This document shows, piece after piece, positions 17,283 through 24,331 of a stretch of DNA of 52,160 nucleotides. The position numbers were made by a program, and so were the translations under genes. Location of the stretch: contig SUXJ01000014.1 in the NCBI GenBank assembly GCA_015061005.1, positions 1-52,160 of the forward strand. The letters run 5' to 3'. The DNA comes from Bacteroidales bacterium (GTDB taxonomy: Bacteria > Bacteroidota > Bacteroidia > Bacteroidales > Muribaculaceae). Positions within the stretch are counted from its first letter, which is position 1; every line of letters starts with the position of its first letter. The notes beneath the pieces are model-generated. The model worked only from the letters and a program-made list of their open reading frames with translations. It was not told where the DNA came from and searched no databases.

Positions 17283-17684
17283 TTAGAGCTTAAATAAAAC
17301 GAGGGAATAATCAGCCAAACCCTCAGTAACTGCGATTCGGGTATCTGAAATTTTTTCATACGTCCAGATAATGTCTTCATCTGAGGTAAATATTTTAATC
17401 TGACATTCTTCGGGATAATGGATATATGAGGCTTCATACGTGCCGGTTCCTCCGGATTCGATTTCTAATACTTTGTAGACACATGCACCATCTTTCTTAA
17501 ACGAATAGTCTTCGTGATATCCGTATTCTATAGACTCTTGAACTCGCCATGTGCCTATTAAGAAATCGGTGGGATCATCAGGTTCATCATCTCCACCGCA
17601 AGAAGTGAAAACAGGACTGAGCAAGGCGCAAAAGAAAACCAAAAGAAGAGAGTGAGCAAACTTTAGTTGAAATACTTTTTTCAT
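17283..17684 (-). CDS. Small lipocalin-like lipoprotein
   Basis: 133 residues with a lipoprotein signal ending SPVFTSC followed by GGDDEPDDP, the Gly/Asp linker typical of surface-exported Bacteroidetes lipoproteins. The mature part begins FLIGTWRVQESIEYG and continues with short strands (YSFKKDGACVYKVLE, IIWTYEKISDTRIAV), the pattern of the small lipocalin-like domains frequent in this phylum. Ligand unknown. It is convergent with the beta-helix lipoprotein, 13 bp between stops. First of a local set of SCGDDEP-type lipoproteins. Confidence 0.8.
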   Translation of the reverse strand: MKKVFQLKFAHSLLLVFFCALLSPVFTSCGGDDEPDDPTDFLIGTWRVQESIEYGYHEDYSFKKDGACVYKVLEIESGGTGTYEASYIHYPEECQIKIFTSDEDIIWTYEKISDTRIAVTEGLADYSLVLFKL

Positions 17685-17720
17685 AATTACTATTTGTGTT
17701 AAAATTCAAAAATTGCGCGA

Positions 17721-17738
17721 ATATATATATATATATAT
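17721..17738. repeat. (AT)9 simple repeat
   Basis: Eighteen bases of alternating AT in the upstream region of the lipocalin-like gene; a simple repeat that could vary in length. Confidence 0.8.
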
Positions 17739-17947
17739 CCGACCAAAAAAATTAATATGTTCTTTAGCATAAAGTCACAGATAACACAAGAAGAAGCGCT
17801 GAGAAAGTCCTATTTTCGGTAAATTTGACCTTTAAACCTCCTACCCACTAAAAATGTAGGGTTGAGACTTGTCGAAGGCACTGAAAAAGTCCGCAAATCA
17901 CATTTTTCGCCAACGCTCCCATCTCAAATGTTAATATTAGTTAAATA

Positions 17948-17979
17948 TTTTGTCAAATTCAAAAAAGTTGCTAACTTCG
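17948..17979 (+). promoter_or_regulatory. Promoter of a candidate small RNA
   Basis: TTTTG (17948-17952), a 19-bp spacer and TAACTTCG (17972-17979), one base off the -7 consensus. No coding gene follows on this strand before a terminator at 18020-18050. Confidence 0.6.
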
Positions 17980-17984
17980 CGGCA

Positions 17985-18052
17985 GTTTTTCATGGTATTA
18001 GATTTAAGGTAAGAAGATTATTCGTCGCGATGACGAGTAATTTTTTGATTTT
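17985..18052 (+). ncRNA. Candidate small RNA with its own promoter and terminator
   Basis: The 443-bp gap between two lipoprotein genes (17685-18127) holds no convincing protein gene. It does hold a well-spaced promoter (17948-17979) and, about 40 nt downstream of the expected start, a hairpin ATTCGTC / GACGAGT (18020-18026 and 18032-18038, one G-U pair) followed by AATTTTTTGATTTTT. The transcript would be about 65-70 nt. It contains ATGGTATTAGATTTAAGG and then TAA, so a six-codon leader peptide is also possible. I have the impression that similar blocks recur between genes in other Bacteroidales, but cannot verify it. Confidence 0.45.
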
Positions 18053-18074
18053 TGTAGTACTTACAAAAACTAAT

Positions 18075-18115
18075 GAGAGGCCGCTCCGCAAGGGGCAGCC
18101 TCTCTGTGTGTTTTT
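18075..18115 (-). terminator. Bidirectional terminator after the lipoprotein gene
   Basis: GAGAGGC (18075-18081) pairs with GCCTCTC (18098-18104). T-rich tracts flank it on both strands (TTTTT at 18111-18115 on plus, ATTAGTTTTTG on minus). It most likely ends the minus-strand gene 18128-18934. Confidence 0.75.
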
Positions 18116-18127
18116 AGCAATAGGGAT

Positions 18128-18934
18128 TTATTGCTTTGTGAAACTCATTTCATAATAATCGGATGTCACAATTGTCATTGAAGTAGGGGAATTAAACAGC
18201 ACTGTCCACGGGCAGTCCCCGATACCTTGCGCAAGCACTGATCCTTCTTCATCAATAAACTCAGTGATTTTCCCATTGGAATACTTGTAGGTCCCGACGT
18301 TTGTAAAACTATCATTCACCCTTTCCGTAGCTCTTCCATCACTATAGAATGTTAGGGTAAATTTAACTGTCGATTCAAGGCCCGGAGTGCCGTCATAGCC
18401 AACCCAAGTGCCTATTAATTTCTTAGCATCATCTTCCTGTTCATCATTACCGCCGCTATTCTCGCTATTTTTGCCATCTAAATAGTCATAGAATTTAGAT
18501 TCGCTAACTCGCGAGAATATATATGAAGACAGATGCTTTGCCTGACCTGAAGCATCTTCAAGTACCAACTTATTAAAGGAACTGCTTAAAACCTCTACAG
18601 CTACTGTATATTCCCCATCGGGCGTTAGAGCACCGAAAAAGTCATCACCGCCGCGATAGTATGACTCATTGGTTTTAATACCCTTCGATGTATATACAAA
18701 ATAGCGAACTTCACATCGGTCAGCATTATCTTCTATTATTTCCATTGCGCCGCTATAGTCCGAGTTTATCCAATACCCGTAAAGATCTTCAAATTCATCT
18801 TCTACTGGGTCCATATTCCCCGGAGGTTCGGGGTTTTCAGGGATTTCCGGTTCGTCATCGCCGCAGGAGGTGAGCACTGTGGGCATTGCAACTACTGCCG
18901 CCATTAGCAGTAGGGAAGAAAACATTTTTTTCAT
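18128..18934 (-). CDS. Two-domain lipocalin-like lipoprotein, SCGDDEPE leader
   Basis: 268 residues. The lipoprotein signal ends in VLTSC and is followed by a GDDEPEIPENPEPPG linker. There appear to be two small lipocalin-like domains: one starting DLYGYWINSDYSGAMEI, and, after an acidic Asn/Gly linker (SGGNDEQEDD), a second starting KLIGTWVGYDGTPGLES and ending MTIVTSDYYEMSF. The DNA of the signal and linker is almost identical to that of 19080-19943 and close to that of 24332-25105, while the mature parts differ. Probably outer-membrane anchored and surface exposed; ligand unknown. Confidence 0.8.
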   Translation of the reverse strand: MKKMFSSLLLMAAVVAMPTVLTSCGDDEPEIPENPEPPGNMDPVEDEFEDLYGYWINSDYSGAMEIIEDNADRCEVRYFVYTSKGIKTNESYYRGGDDFFGALTPDGEYTVAVEVLSSSFNKLVLEDASGQAKHLSSYIFSRVSESKFYDYLDGKNSENSGGNDEQEDDAKKLIGTWVGYDGTPGLESTVKFTLTFYSDGRATERVNDSFTNVGTYKYSNGKITEFIDEEGSVLAQGIGDCPWTVLFNSPTSMTIVTSDYYEMSFTKQ

Positions 18935-19079
18935 TGTTGATTGAATTTAAATATTTATAGATTTAACAAGATGATTGGTTTCATCAGGCATTTCCTAATT
19001 GTTAGTGCAAAAAATGGTAAAACATAAAAATTTTAAGTAACATGTAAAAATACGGTCTCTTAATATGTCTATTATTTAA

Positions 19080-19943
19080 TTAGTAATTAGTTATACATTT
19101 TGTGACCGACGTAGTAGTTGTACCTCCTTTACCCGTTGCTACACATTTCACATAATAGGTTGTACCGGCTTTCAGACCCGAAATGTTTGCTGTAATAAGA
19201 GATCCGCTTATGGTCGCTGTCTTGCTCGAAGATGGATTACCGCTTGTCCCATAATAAATTTTCGCACTGGTAACACCAGCCTCGTCTTTGTTGTATATTT
19301 TATATTGCACCTTCAAAGATGTTTTTGTTGCCGTAAAGTCATAAAAACCGACATCAGGTTTTTCATAGGAATCTGAACCACCTATCCCTCCTCCGGAATT
19401 TGACAATGCCGTGTAAATATGTTGAACATATTTTATCCCATCGCTATAAAACTCTTTTAAAATTAATTTTGAGTTAGTATGAGTGGTTATATATCCATCA
19501 AAAATACAGCCTCCACATGTACTCCAGCCTCCAACATCGGCAGCAGTCATATTCGCAAATCTATATCCATAATCTGTTGCTGAATAATCAACACCATTCT
19601 CATCAATATGCCACCAACAAGCCGCATTAGAATTCCCATTAACAATTAATCTATACTCATTATTGCTAAAAACCTCATTAGAAAATGTAAATGTAAATTT
19701 ATTAGCATAATCTGAATTCGTATGTGAGTAACGACCGTTATCTTTATTGTAAAATTCAGAATATTGATAAGTCCAACTTGTATTGAATAACTTAGATGAC
19801 AAAGATTTAATATTATCATCTATGGCTTGCTGATTTTCCGGGTTTTCAGGGATTTCCGGTTCATCATCGCCGCAAGAGGTGAGCACTGCGGGCATTACAA
19901 CTACTGCCGCCATCAGCAGTAGGAAAGAAAACATTTTTTTCAT
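19080..19943 (-). CDS. Lipoprotein with C-terminal fibronectin type III-like domain
   Basis: 287 residues. The lipoprotein signal and CGDDEPEIPENPEN linker are nearly the same DNA as in the gene at 18128-18934. A lipocalin-like or unknown N-terminal domain follows (NTSWTYQYSEFYNKDNG, with two Cys pairs in WSTCGGCIFDGY). After a Gly/Ser linker comes a fibronectin type III-like repeat from about residue 195 (VGFYDFTATKTSLKVQY ... ISGLKAGTTYYVKCVATGKGG). The gene is AT-rich in the middle, unlike the leader, which suggests the leader and the payload have different histories. A structured RNA or long leader lies upstream on the same strand (19985-20206). Confidence 0.8.
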   Translation of the reverse strand: MKKMFSFLLLMAAVVVMPAVLTSCGDDEPEIPENPENQQAIDDNIKSLSSKLFNTSWTYQYSEFYNKDNGRYSHTNSDYANKFTFTFSNEVFSNNEYRLIVNGNSNAACWWHIDENGVDYSATDYGYRFANMTAADVGGWSTCGGCIFDGYITTHTNSKLILKEFYSDGIKYVQHIYTALSNSGGGIGGSDSYEKPDVGFYDFTATKTSLKVQYKIYNKDEAGVTSAKIYYGTSGNPSSSKTATISGSLITANISGLKAGTTYYVKCVATGKGGTTTTSVTKCITNY

Positions 19944-19984
19944 TGTTGTGTTTTTGCGGTCTTACAGCCCTATCGACCTGCTTT

Positions 19985-20206
19985 TAAGAAATTAAAAATA
20001 AAGAAAACGCGGACTGAATCTGCCACATCTCCAAATGAAGGTCCTGAGAAAACCTGTGTGCGAGACATGAAAATAGCAGCCCACGCTATGGCGTGAGAGC
20101 CGCTTTGTTATCTCCTGCACACGTTGAAAATTTCTCAGGTTTTCATTTGCAAGATAAGCAAAACGCTCCTTTTATCAATTAGTATGTCGCGTCATTACTC
20201 GGAATG
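19985..20206 (-). ncRNA. Candidate 6S-like RNA (or long structured leader of the lipoprotein gene)
   Basis: The 413-bp gap 19944-20356 has no protein gene but a strong minus-strand promoter at 20243-20213. Downstream, one long imperfect hairpin spans 20147-20034. Its pairs are AATGAA/TTCATT (20034-20039 with 20142-20147), CCTGAGAAA/TTTCTCAGG (20043-20051 with 20131-20139) and GTGTGC/GCACAC (20056-20061 with 20117-20122). Then come a large internal bubble and an apical stem CACGC/GCGTG (20082-20086 with 20091-20095). A closing stem, a central bubble and an apical hairpin is the architecture of 6S RNA, which mimics an open promoter. The size (about 180-220 nt) also fits. No clear terminator is seen, so it could instead be a 5' leader of the gene at 19943. 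Confidence 0.5.
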
Positions 20207-20212
20207 ACTCCA

Positions 20213-20243
20213 CAAAGGTACGAAAAATTTCAATATTCGCAAA
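20213..20243 (-). promoter_or_regulatory. Strong promoter of the 6S-like RNA
   Basis: On the minus strand TTTG (20243-20240), a 19-bp spacer and TACCTTTG (20220-20213): full Bacteroidetes consensus. Confidence 0.75.
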
Positions 20244-20298
20244 TATAGTTCAGCAGCAAGCCGGCCGCACTGAAAAAAAGGTAATTTTTGAGGGAAGA

Positions 20299-20336
20299 TT
20301 TGGAAATGCCGAATATTGTTCGTAACTTTGCGAACA
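20299..20336 (+). promoter_or_regulatory. arsR promoter with operator wrapped around the -7 box
   Basis: TTTG (20299-20302), a 20-bp spacer and TAACTTTG (20323-20330). The -7 box is flanked exactly by an inverted repeat, TGTTCG (20317-20322) and CGAACA (20331-20336). A dimeric regulator bound here would cover the -7 box, which suits autorepression by the ArsR protein encoded 20 bp downstream. Confidence 0.75.
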
Positions 20337-20356
20337 TAATAAAAAGTCAATAGTAT

Positions 20357-20674
20357 ATGATCAGCAAAGATTATTCAATAAAGCAAGAGCAGCTGGCACG
20401 TTTTGCGAAGGCCATGGGTCACCCTGCCCGCATTGCCATTCTTCAGTTTCTCGCAAACCAAAAAGAATGTTGCTTCGGCTGCATACATGAGGCGTTACCG
20501 ATAGCCAAGGCCACTGTTTCACAACACTTAAAGGAGCTGCGTGAAGCCGGGTTGATACGAAGCGAGGAAGTGCCCCCAAAAGTGAAATACTGCATCGATA
20601 AGGAAAATTGGCAGTTGGCACGTGAATTTTTCTGCGAATTATTTGCAAAATGCCCTTGTCCCTCCAAGAATTGA
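20357..20674 (+). CDS. ArsR family transcriptional regulator
   Basis: 105-residue winged-helix repressor. The recognition helix is in ATVSQHLKELREAGLI, after FAKAMGHPARIAILQFL. Possible metal- or thiol-sensing cysteines are C38, C39 and C42 (ECCFGC, just before the recognition helix, the place of the classical 'ELCVCDL' site), plus C93, C99 and C101 near the C-terminus (FFCELFAKCPC). The promoter carries an inverted repeat centred on the -7 box. A terminator-like hairpin (20679-20707) separates it from the Fe-S membrane protein gene downstream, which may be its target. The inducer is not known: arsenite, another thiophilic metal, or redox stress are options. Confidence 0.9.
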   Translation: MISKDYSIKQEQLARFAKAMGHPARIAILQFLANQKECCFGCIHEALPIAKATVSQHLKELREAGLIRSEEVPPKVKYCIDKENWQLAREFFCELFAKCPCPSKN

Positions 20675-20678
20675 GTCA

Positions 20679-20707
20679 GGGGGGCAGAAATCTCCTCCCT
20701 TTTTTTA
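20679..20707 (+). terminator. Hairpin between arsR and the Fe-S protein gene
   Basis: GGGGGG (20679-20684) with CCTCCC (20694-20699, one G-U pair), 9-nt loop, then eight T. It may end arsR transcription or act as an attenuator of the following gene. Confidence 0.6.
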
Positions 20708-20764
20708 AAACCAATGTTCGCCATTCTACGAATTACAAACAAATAATATATATATCGATTGATT

Positions 20765-21397
20765 ATGTTGTACTGGATTTTAATCGCCTACTTGATTGTG
20801 GCGTACTTTGTGCCCGAAGTCGGCATCATCGCGCTTATCTGTATGATCGGCCCCGTGGCAATGGCCTTTTGGAAAGGCAGATATTGGTGTGGAAACATTT
20901 GTCCGCGCGGCAGCTTTTATGACAAAGTGGTAAGCCGCATTTCGCCACACAAGCCCATACCCAAGTTTGTTCGCAGCAAGGGATTTCGCATCTTTATGCT
21001 CGTGTTCATCTTTGCGATGTTCGGTGTGCAGCTCTATATTAACGGACTTACATTGGCAGGCATCGGCAGAACGTTTTGGACCATGATTTTGGTAACGACG
21101 ATAGTGGGAGTGGTGCTTGGCGTGATTTATGCCCCGAGAACGTGGTGCAGTTTCTGCCCGATGGGCACACTCTCGGCATGGGCGTCTCCGCGAAAACCGC
21201 GAAAGGGATTTCCTAACATCTACGTGGCGTCGACATGTCAAATGAAATGCAAACGCTGTGCCAAGGTATGCCCCATGCAGCTCACTCCCTACGATGCCCG
21301 AGGCGACGAGGGCGGCTATATGGACCCCGACTGCATCAAGTGTGGACGCTGCGTAGCCGGCTGCCCCATCAGCATAATGATGATGAAAAAAAGATAA
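20765..21397 (+). CDS. Membrane-bound 4Fe-4S ferredoxin-type protein (NapH/CcoG-like)
   Basis: 210 residues from ATG 20765 (an in-frame TTG two codons earlier is less likely). The N-terminus is hydrophobic with two membrane segments, followed by C42-G-N-I-C46-P. A second membrane pair (about 73-120) is followed by C128-S-F-C131-P, the CxxxCP/CxxCP pattern of NosR/NapH/CcoG membrane proteins. The C-terminus has two complete 4Fe-4S ferredoxin motifs: C158, C162, C165, C169 and C190, C193, C196, C200. Likely an electron-transfer protein at the inner membrane; the partner is not in the window. Its position behind arsR suggests metal- or redox-responsive expression. Confidence 0.88.
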   Translation: MLYWILIAYLIVAYFVPEVGIIALICMIGPVAMAFWKGRYWCGNICPRGSFYDKVVSRISPHKPIPKFVRSKGFRIFMLVFIFAMFGVQLYINGLTLAGIGRTFWTMILVTTIVGVVLGVIYAPRTWCSFCPMGTLSAWASPRKPRKGFPNIYVASTCQMKCKRCAKVCPMQLTPYDARGDEGGYMDPDCIKCGRCVAGCPISIMMMKKR

Positions 21398-21411
21398 CCT
21401 CCGCCATAGGC

Positions 21412-21455
21412 AAAAAATGCGCCCCAAAGGTCCGATACCGGACTTTTGGGGCGCA
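21412..21455 (-). terminator. Terminator of the ompA-type gene
   Basis: Long stem with arms at 21418-21434 and 21438-21455 (TGCGCCCCAAA paired with TTTGGGGCGCA, then GTCCG/CGGAC). On the minus strand the hairpin is followed by ATTTTTTG. It also lies just after the plus-strand Fe-S gene. Confidence 0.85.
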
Positions 21456-21499
21456 ATTCACAAAATTGAGATTATATATGGACCGCCGGGCGGAGATTA

Positions 21500-22654
21500 T
21501 CAGTCATTGAGCACGCAGATGCTGACGCGGTTCCAGCTATCTTCCTTAAACATTTCGCCAATGCCTTGTCCGTCGGCATGAATGCGGTCAGCCTTGATGC
21601 CGTAGCCCTTCACGAGCATGTTTTTGACGCTTTCGGCACGAGCTTTTGCCAAGCGAATATTGAAGTCGAGATTACCGTCTTTAGAGGCATAGCCCTTGAT
21701 TTCCACCGTTGATTCCGGATTGTTTTTCATGTAATCGGCTATCATTTCCACGTTAGGCTGTTGGTCGGCGGCAACTTTTGAAGAGCCGATGCGGAAAAAT
21801 ACGTAGCGCACGCTTTCGAGGGTGTTGTTTTCTTCAACAACGGTGTTGGTTACCACAGTGGCCGGCTGGTTTTGGCATTCAGCCAATTGCTCGGCAAGAA
21901 CAGCGTTGGCATTTTCGAGCATAAAGTTTGCTTCGGAACATTGGGCGAGCAGACCTCGCATTTCGTTAATCTGATCATTGTATTCCGAGAAATCACAATC
22001 ATAGAACGTGAAACTGTGAGTATCATTTGAGTTGCCGAAGTGATAGGTAACGCCGGCAGCGATCTCCATGATTGCGGTTCGCGAATCGACGATATTGTTA
22101 TTGTCGTTTGTGACGTTCCAAATAATTCCGGGTTTGAGACTAAGAGTCCATGCCTTATCCGCCCCGAGATTGAAATTAATGTTCATGCCCGATTTGAGGC
22201 CGATGTCGTTTGAATCATGCCCTTGACTCTTGGGCACGAAGTCATGGAGCCAACCGAGACCGCTGACAAGTTCGACTTCAACAATGCGAGGCGAACCGCT
22301 GTAACCGCCAATGACGTTCATCATGTTGAATGCCCCGAAGATGCCGATATAGGTCTTGTCGATTACATTGTGCATTGAGGGCATTTTGTTCCACGTTGAG
22401 GAGTTGAAAAACATTTCACCCTCGGCGCCGATGCCGAAATTCGGGGTGAGTTGCTTACGAAACTCCATGCCTGCCATACCGCGAAAATTCGAGCCCATTG
22501 AGCCTCTTTGCGGATTCAAAGGAGAAGCCATGCCACCCTTAATGGTAACCGACATGTTGTCAAAGGCCTTGCTTGGCGTAAGGGGTCTGAGTTCTGCATT
22601 TGCAGTACCTACCACCGCAAGAATGCTTGCGGTTGCGATGATAAATTTTTTCAT
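21500..22654 (-). CDS. OmpA family outer membrane protein
   Basis: 384 residues. Signal peptide MKKFIIATASILAVVGTANA. An N-terminal beta-barrel of about 200 residues ends in a typical aromatic strand (GVTYHFGNS). A short helical linker with LLAQCSEANFMLENANAVLAEQL follows. The OmpA peptidoglycan-binding domain from about residue 280 contains YVFFRIGSSKVAADQQ, VEIKGYASKDGNLDFN and LAKARAESVKNMLV. It anchors the outer membrane to peptidoglycan. Monocistronic on the minus strand with its own terminator. Confidence 0.93.
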   Translation of the reverse strand: MKKFIIATASILAVVGTANAELRPLTPSKAFDNMSVTIKGGMASPLNPQRGSMGSNFRGMAGMEFRKQLTPNFGIGAEGEMFFNSSTWNKMPSMHNVIDKTYIGIFGAFNMMNVIGGYSGSPRIVEVELVSGLGWLHDFVPKSQGHDSNDIGLKSGMNINFNLGADKAWTLSLKPGIIWNVTNDNNNIVDSRTAIMEIAAGVTYHFGNSNDTHSFTFYDCDFSEYNDQINEMRGLLAQCSEANFMLENANAVLAEQLAECQNQPATVVTNTVVEENNTLESVRYVFFRIGSSKVAADQQPNVEMIADYMKNNPESTVEIKGYASKDGNLDFNIRLAKARAESVKNMLVKGYGIKADRIHADGQGIGEMFKEDSWNRVSICVLND

Positions 22655-22730
22655 ACTTGAAATAGTTGGGTTATATTGACCATGCCATTATAACCGCTCA
22701 AGCCGTCACAAAGTTCTCACACCCCCCACA

Positions 22731-22762
22731 AAAAAAAGAAGACCCCCCGTTTTTTGGAGGGT
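22731..22762 (-). terminator. Terminator of the DUF4143-type ATPase gene
   Basis: On the minus strand ACCCTCC (22762-22756) pairs with GGGGGGT (22748-22742, one G-U pair), followed by CTTC and a run of T. It lies 6 bp after the stop of the ATPase gene. Confidence 0.8.
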
Positions 22763-22768
22763 ATATGT

Positions 22769-24115
22769 TTATAAGAACATGGTCATATAGACAGGGATAT
22801 AATCCACGCCATTTTCTCGCTTGTAATCCTTTGTATATATCACATATTTATTCATTATGCGATCGGAGAACTTAGTGCAAAACTCGTCCAATGATTTGTG
22901 CGCCCTATATCCGGATGATTTAACCTCAACGGGAGAAATTTTATGTTTTTCCGTGATGACAAAATCTACCTCGTAATACTTCTTTCCCTCCGCATAAGGC
23001 ATGGTATGATAAAATAGGCTCTTCCCTGTTGCTTTTAACATTTGTGCAACCATATTTTCATATACATACCCGAGATTGGTATTAAGTTTATCGCCAAGCA
23101 GTTTTTCGTAGATTATATTCTCTGTTATATCCCTATCCATGAAAGCAAGCGTGATGAATAACCCCGTATCCGATATATACATTTTGAAATAATTAGGATT
23201 TTTGGTCAACGCCAATCCAACATTCGGGTCATCAGAATGAAATGCTATGTTTGTCGTCATAGAGTCTTCCATATCCTTAATGATATTAAGTACTCTGCTC
23301 GGTTTCTCCGACGGTATGGCATTCCCGACTTGATAACGTGATGTGTTTCTACTTAGTTGTGCAGGAATTGCATCGAACATAGCCTTTGCGCGTCCGGAAT
23401 CGTCAATCTTGCCGAAATCTTCCTCATACAGAGCGATTATATCGCGCTTAGCCAAATCTACCGCAGTAAAATTATTGGTTTTAATGTATGCGGAAACGGC
23501 TTGTGGCATACCCCCCACGAGCATATATAAGCGGAAATCACGCATCAGTTTTCTGTGAGTGGCGTCACCAAGCGACATCTTTTTCTCAAAAGCATTACGC
23601 AACAAAGGTATGGTAGCCATATCGCCTAAAGCCCACCGAAACTCCTCATAGTCCATTGGAAACATATCAACCTTGGTTTCTTCGCTCGGGATAATGATAT
23701 TCCTGCTTTTAGACCTTACGGAGATTAAAGAACCGGTTTCTATATAATCATATCTATGGTCCTTGACAAGATGCTTGATAGCTTGTCGAGCCAATGGCTG
23801 TAGTTGTACTTCATCGAATATGATGACTGATTCCCTTTCGTGTAATTCGACCTGAAAGATGAATTGCAACCTAAGGAAAAGATAATTCAAGTCGGATATA
23901 TCATTAAACAAATCGCTTACTTCTTTCGAGACCTTGGAAAAATCAATCAATATGTAAGACTTATACTCATTTCGAGCAAACTCCTCGGCGATAGTCGATT
24001 TACCTACACGACGGGCTCCCTGTATGAGTAATGCAGTATCACCATTACGCTCATGTTTCCATTTGAGCATTGTGTCATACATCTTCCTTTTAAAACGAAT
24101 CATTTCCTTTACCAT
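22769..24115 (-). CDS. AAA ATPase with DUF4143-type C-terminus
   Basis: 448 residues from ATG 24115. Walker A GARRVGKSTI, Walker B VIIFDEVQLQP, an arginine-containing sensor region, and a C-terminal part with YYEVDFVITEKHKIS and PVEVKSSGYR, the D...ExK signature of the DUF4143 PD-(D/E)xK-like domain. Such proteins are widespread, highly duplicated and of unknown physiological role in Bacteroidetes. The alternative start at 24163 lies upstream of a good promoter (-7 box 24140-24133) and is rejected. More AT-rich than housekeeping neighbours, monocistronic with its own promoter and terminator, as expected for an acquired unit. Confidence 0.88.
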   Translation of the reverse strand: MVKEMIRFKRKMYDTMLKWKHERNGDTALLIQGARRVGKSTIAEEFARNEYKSYILIDFSKVSKEVSDLFNDISDLNYLFLRLQFIFQVELHERESVIIFDEVQLQPLARQAIKHLVKDHRYDYIETGSLISVRSKSRNIIIPSEETKVDMFPMDYEEFRWALGDMATIPLLRNAFEKKMSLGDATHRKLMRDFRLYMLVGGMPQAVSAYIKTNNFTAVDLAKRDIIALYEEDFGKIDDSGRAKAMFDAIPAQLSRNTSRYQVGNAIPSEKPSRVLNIIKDMEDSMTTNIAFHSDDPNVGLALTKNPNYFKMYISDTGLFITLAFMDRDITENIIYEKLLGDKLNTNLGYVYENMVAQMLKATGKSLFYHTMPYAEGKKYYEVDFVITEKHKISPVEVKSSGYRAHKSLDEFCTKFSDRIMNKYVIYTKDYKRENGVDYIPVYMTMFL

Positions 24116-24132
24116 GGTCGTTGATTTTGATG

Positions 24133-24164
24133 CAAAAATAAGACATTTTATATTTCCCTCCAAA
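24133..24164 (-). promoter_or_regulatory. Promoter of the DUF4143-type ATPase gene
   Basis: On the minus strand TTTG (24164-24161), a 20-bp spacer and TATTTTTG (24140-24133), giving a leader of roughly 12-15 nt before ATG 24115. Confidence 0.75.
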
Positions 24165-24270
24165 TATTTTAGCCAAAAATGCCGATTTCCACCATTTTAA
24201 CAGAGCCGCATTTGCCATTTTCCATCATTTTTAAACAACTCGATTGCAGCGACATGACAAATCAGACAAT

Positions 24271-24304
24271 AAAAAGAAGACCCCCCGTTTTTTTGGGGGT
24301 CTTC
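24271..24304 (-). terminator. Terminator of the lipoprotein gene
   Basis: Perfect 10-bp stem: GAAGACCCCC (24276-24285) and GGGGGTCTTC (24295-24304); on the minus strand followed by TTTTTATTG. Its sequence is closely related to the terminator at 22731-22762. Confidence 0.88.
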
Positions 24305-24331
24305 CCTGAACGTTGCGCTGTTGAGTATATT

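Noticed and set aside
17862-18155. 97-codon plus-strand open frame
   Set aside because: No family resemblance, contains a promoter, a small-RNA candidate and two terminator hairpins, and overlaps the end of the lipoprotein gene.
20041-20060. CCTGAGA on the plus strand as part of a TPP riboswitch
   Set aside because: The other conserved TPP elements are absent and the promoter points the other way; the motif is one arm of the long hairpin.
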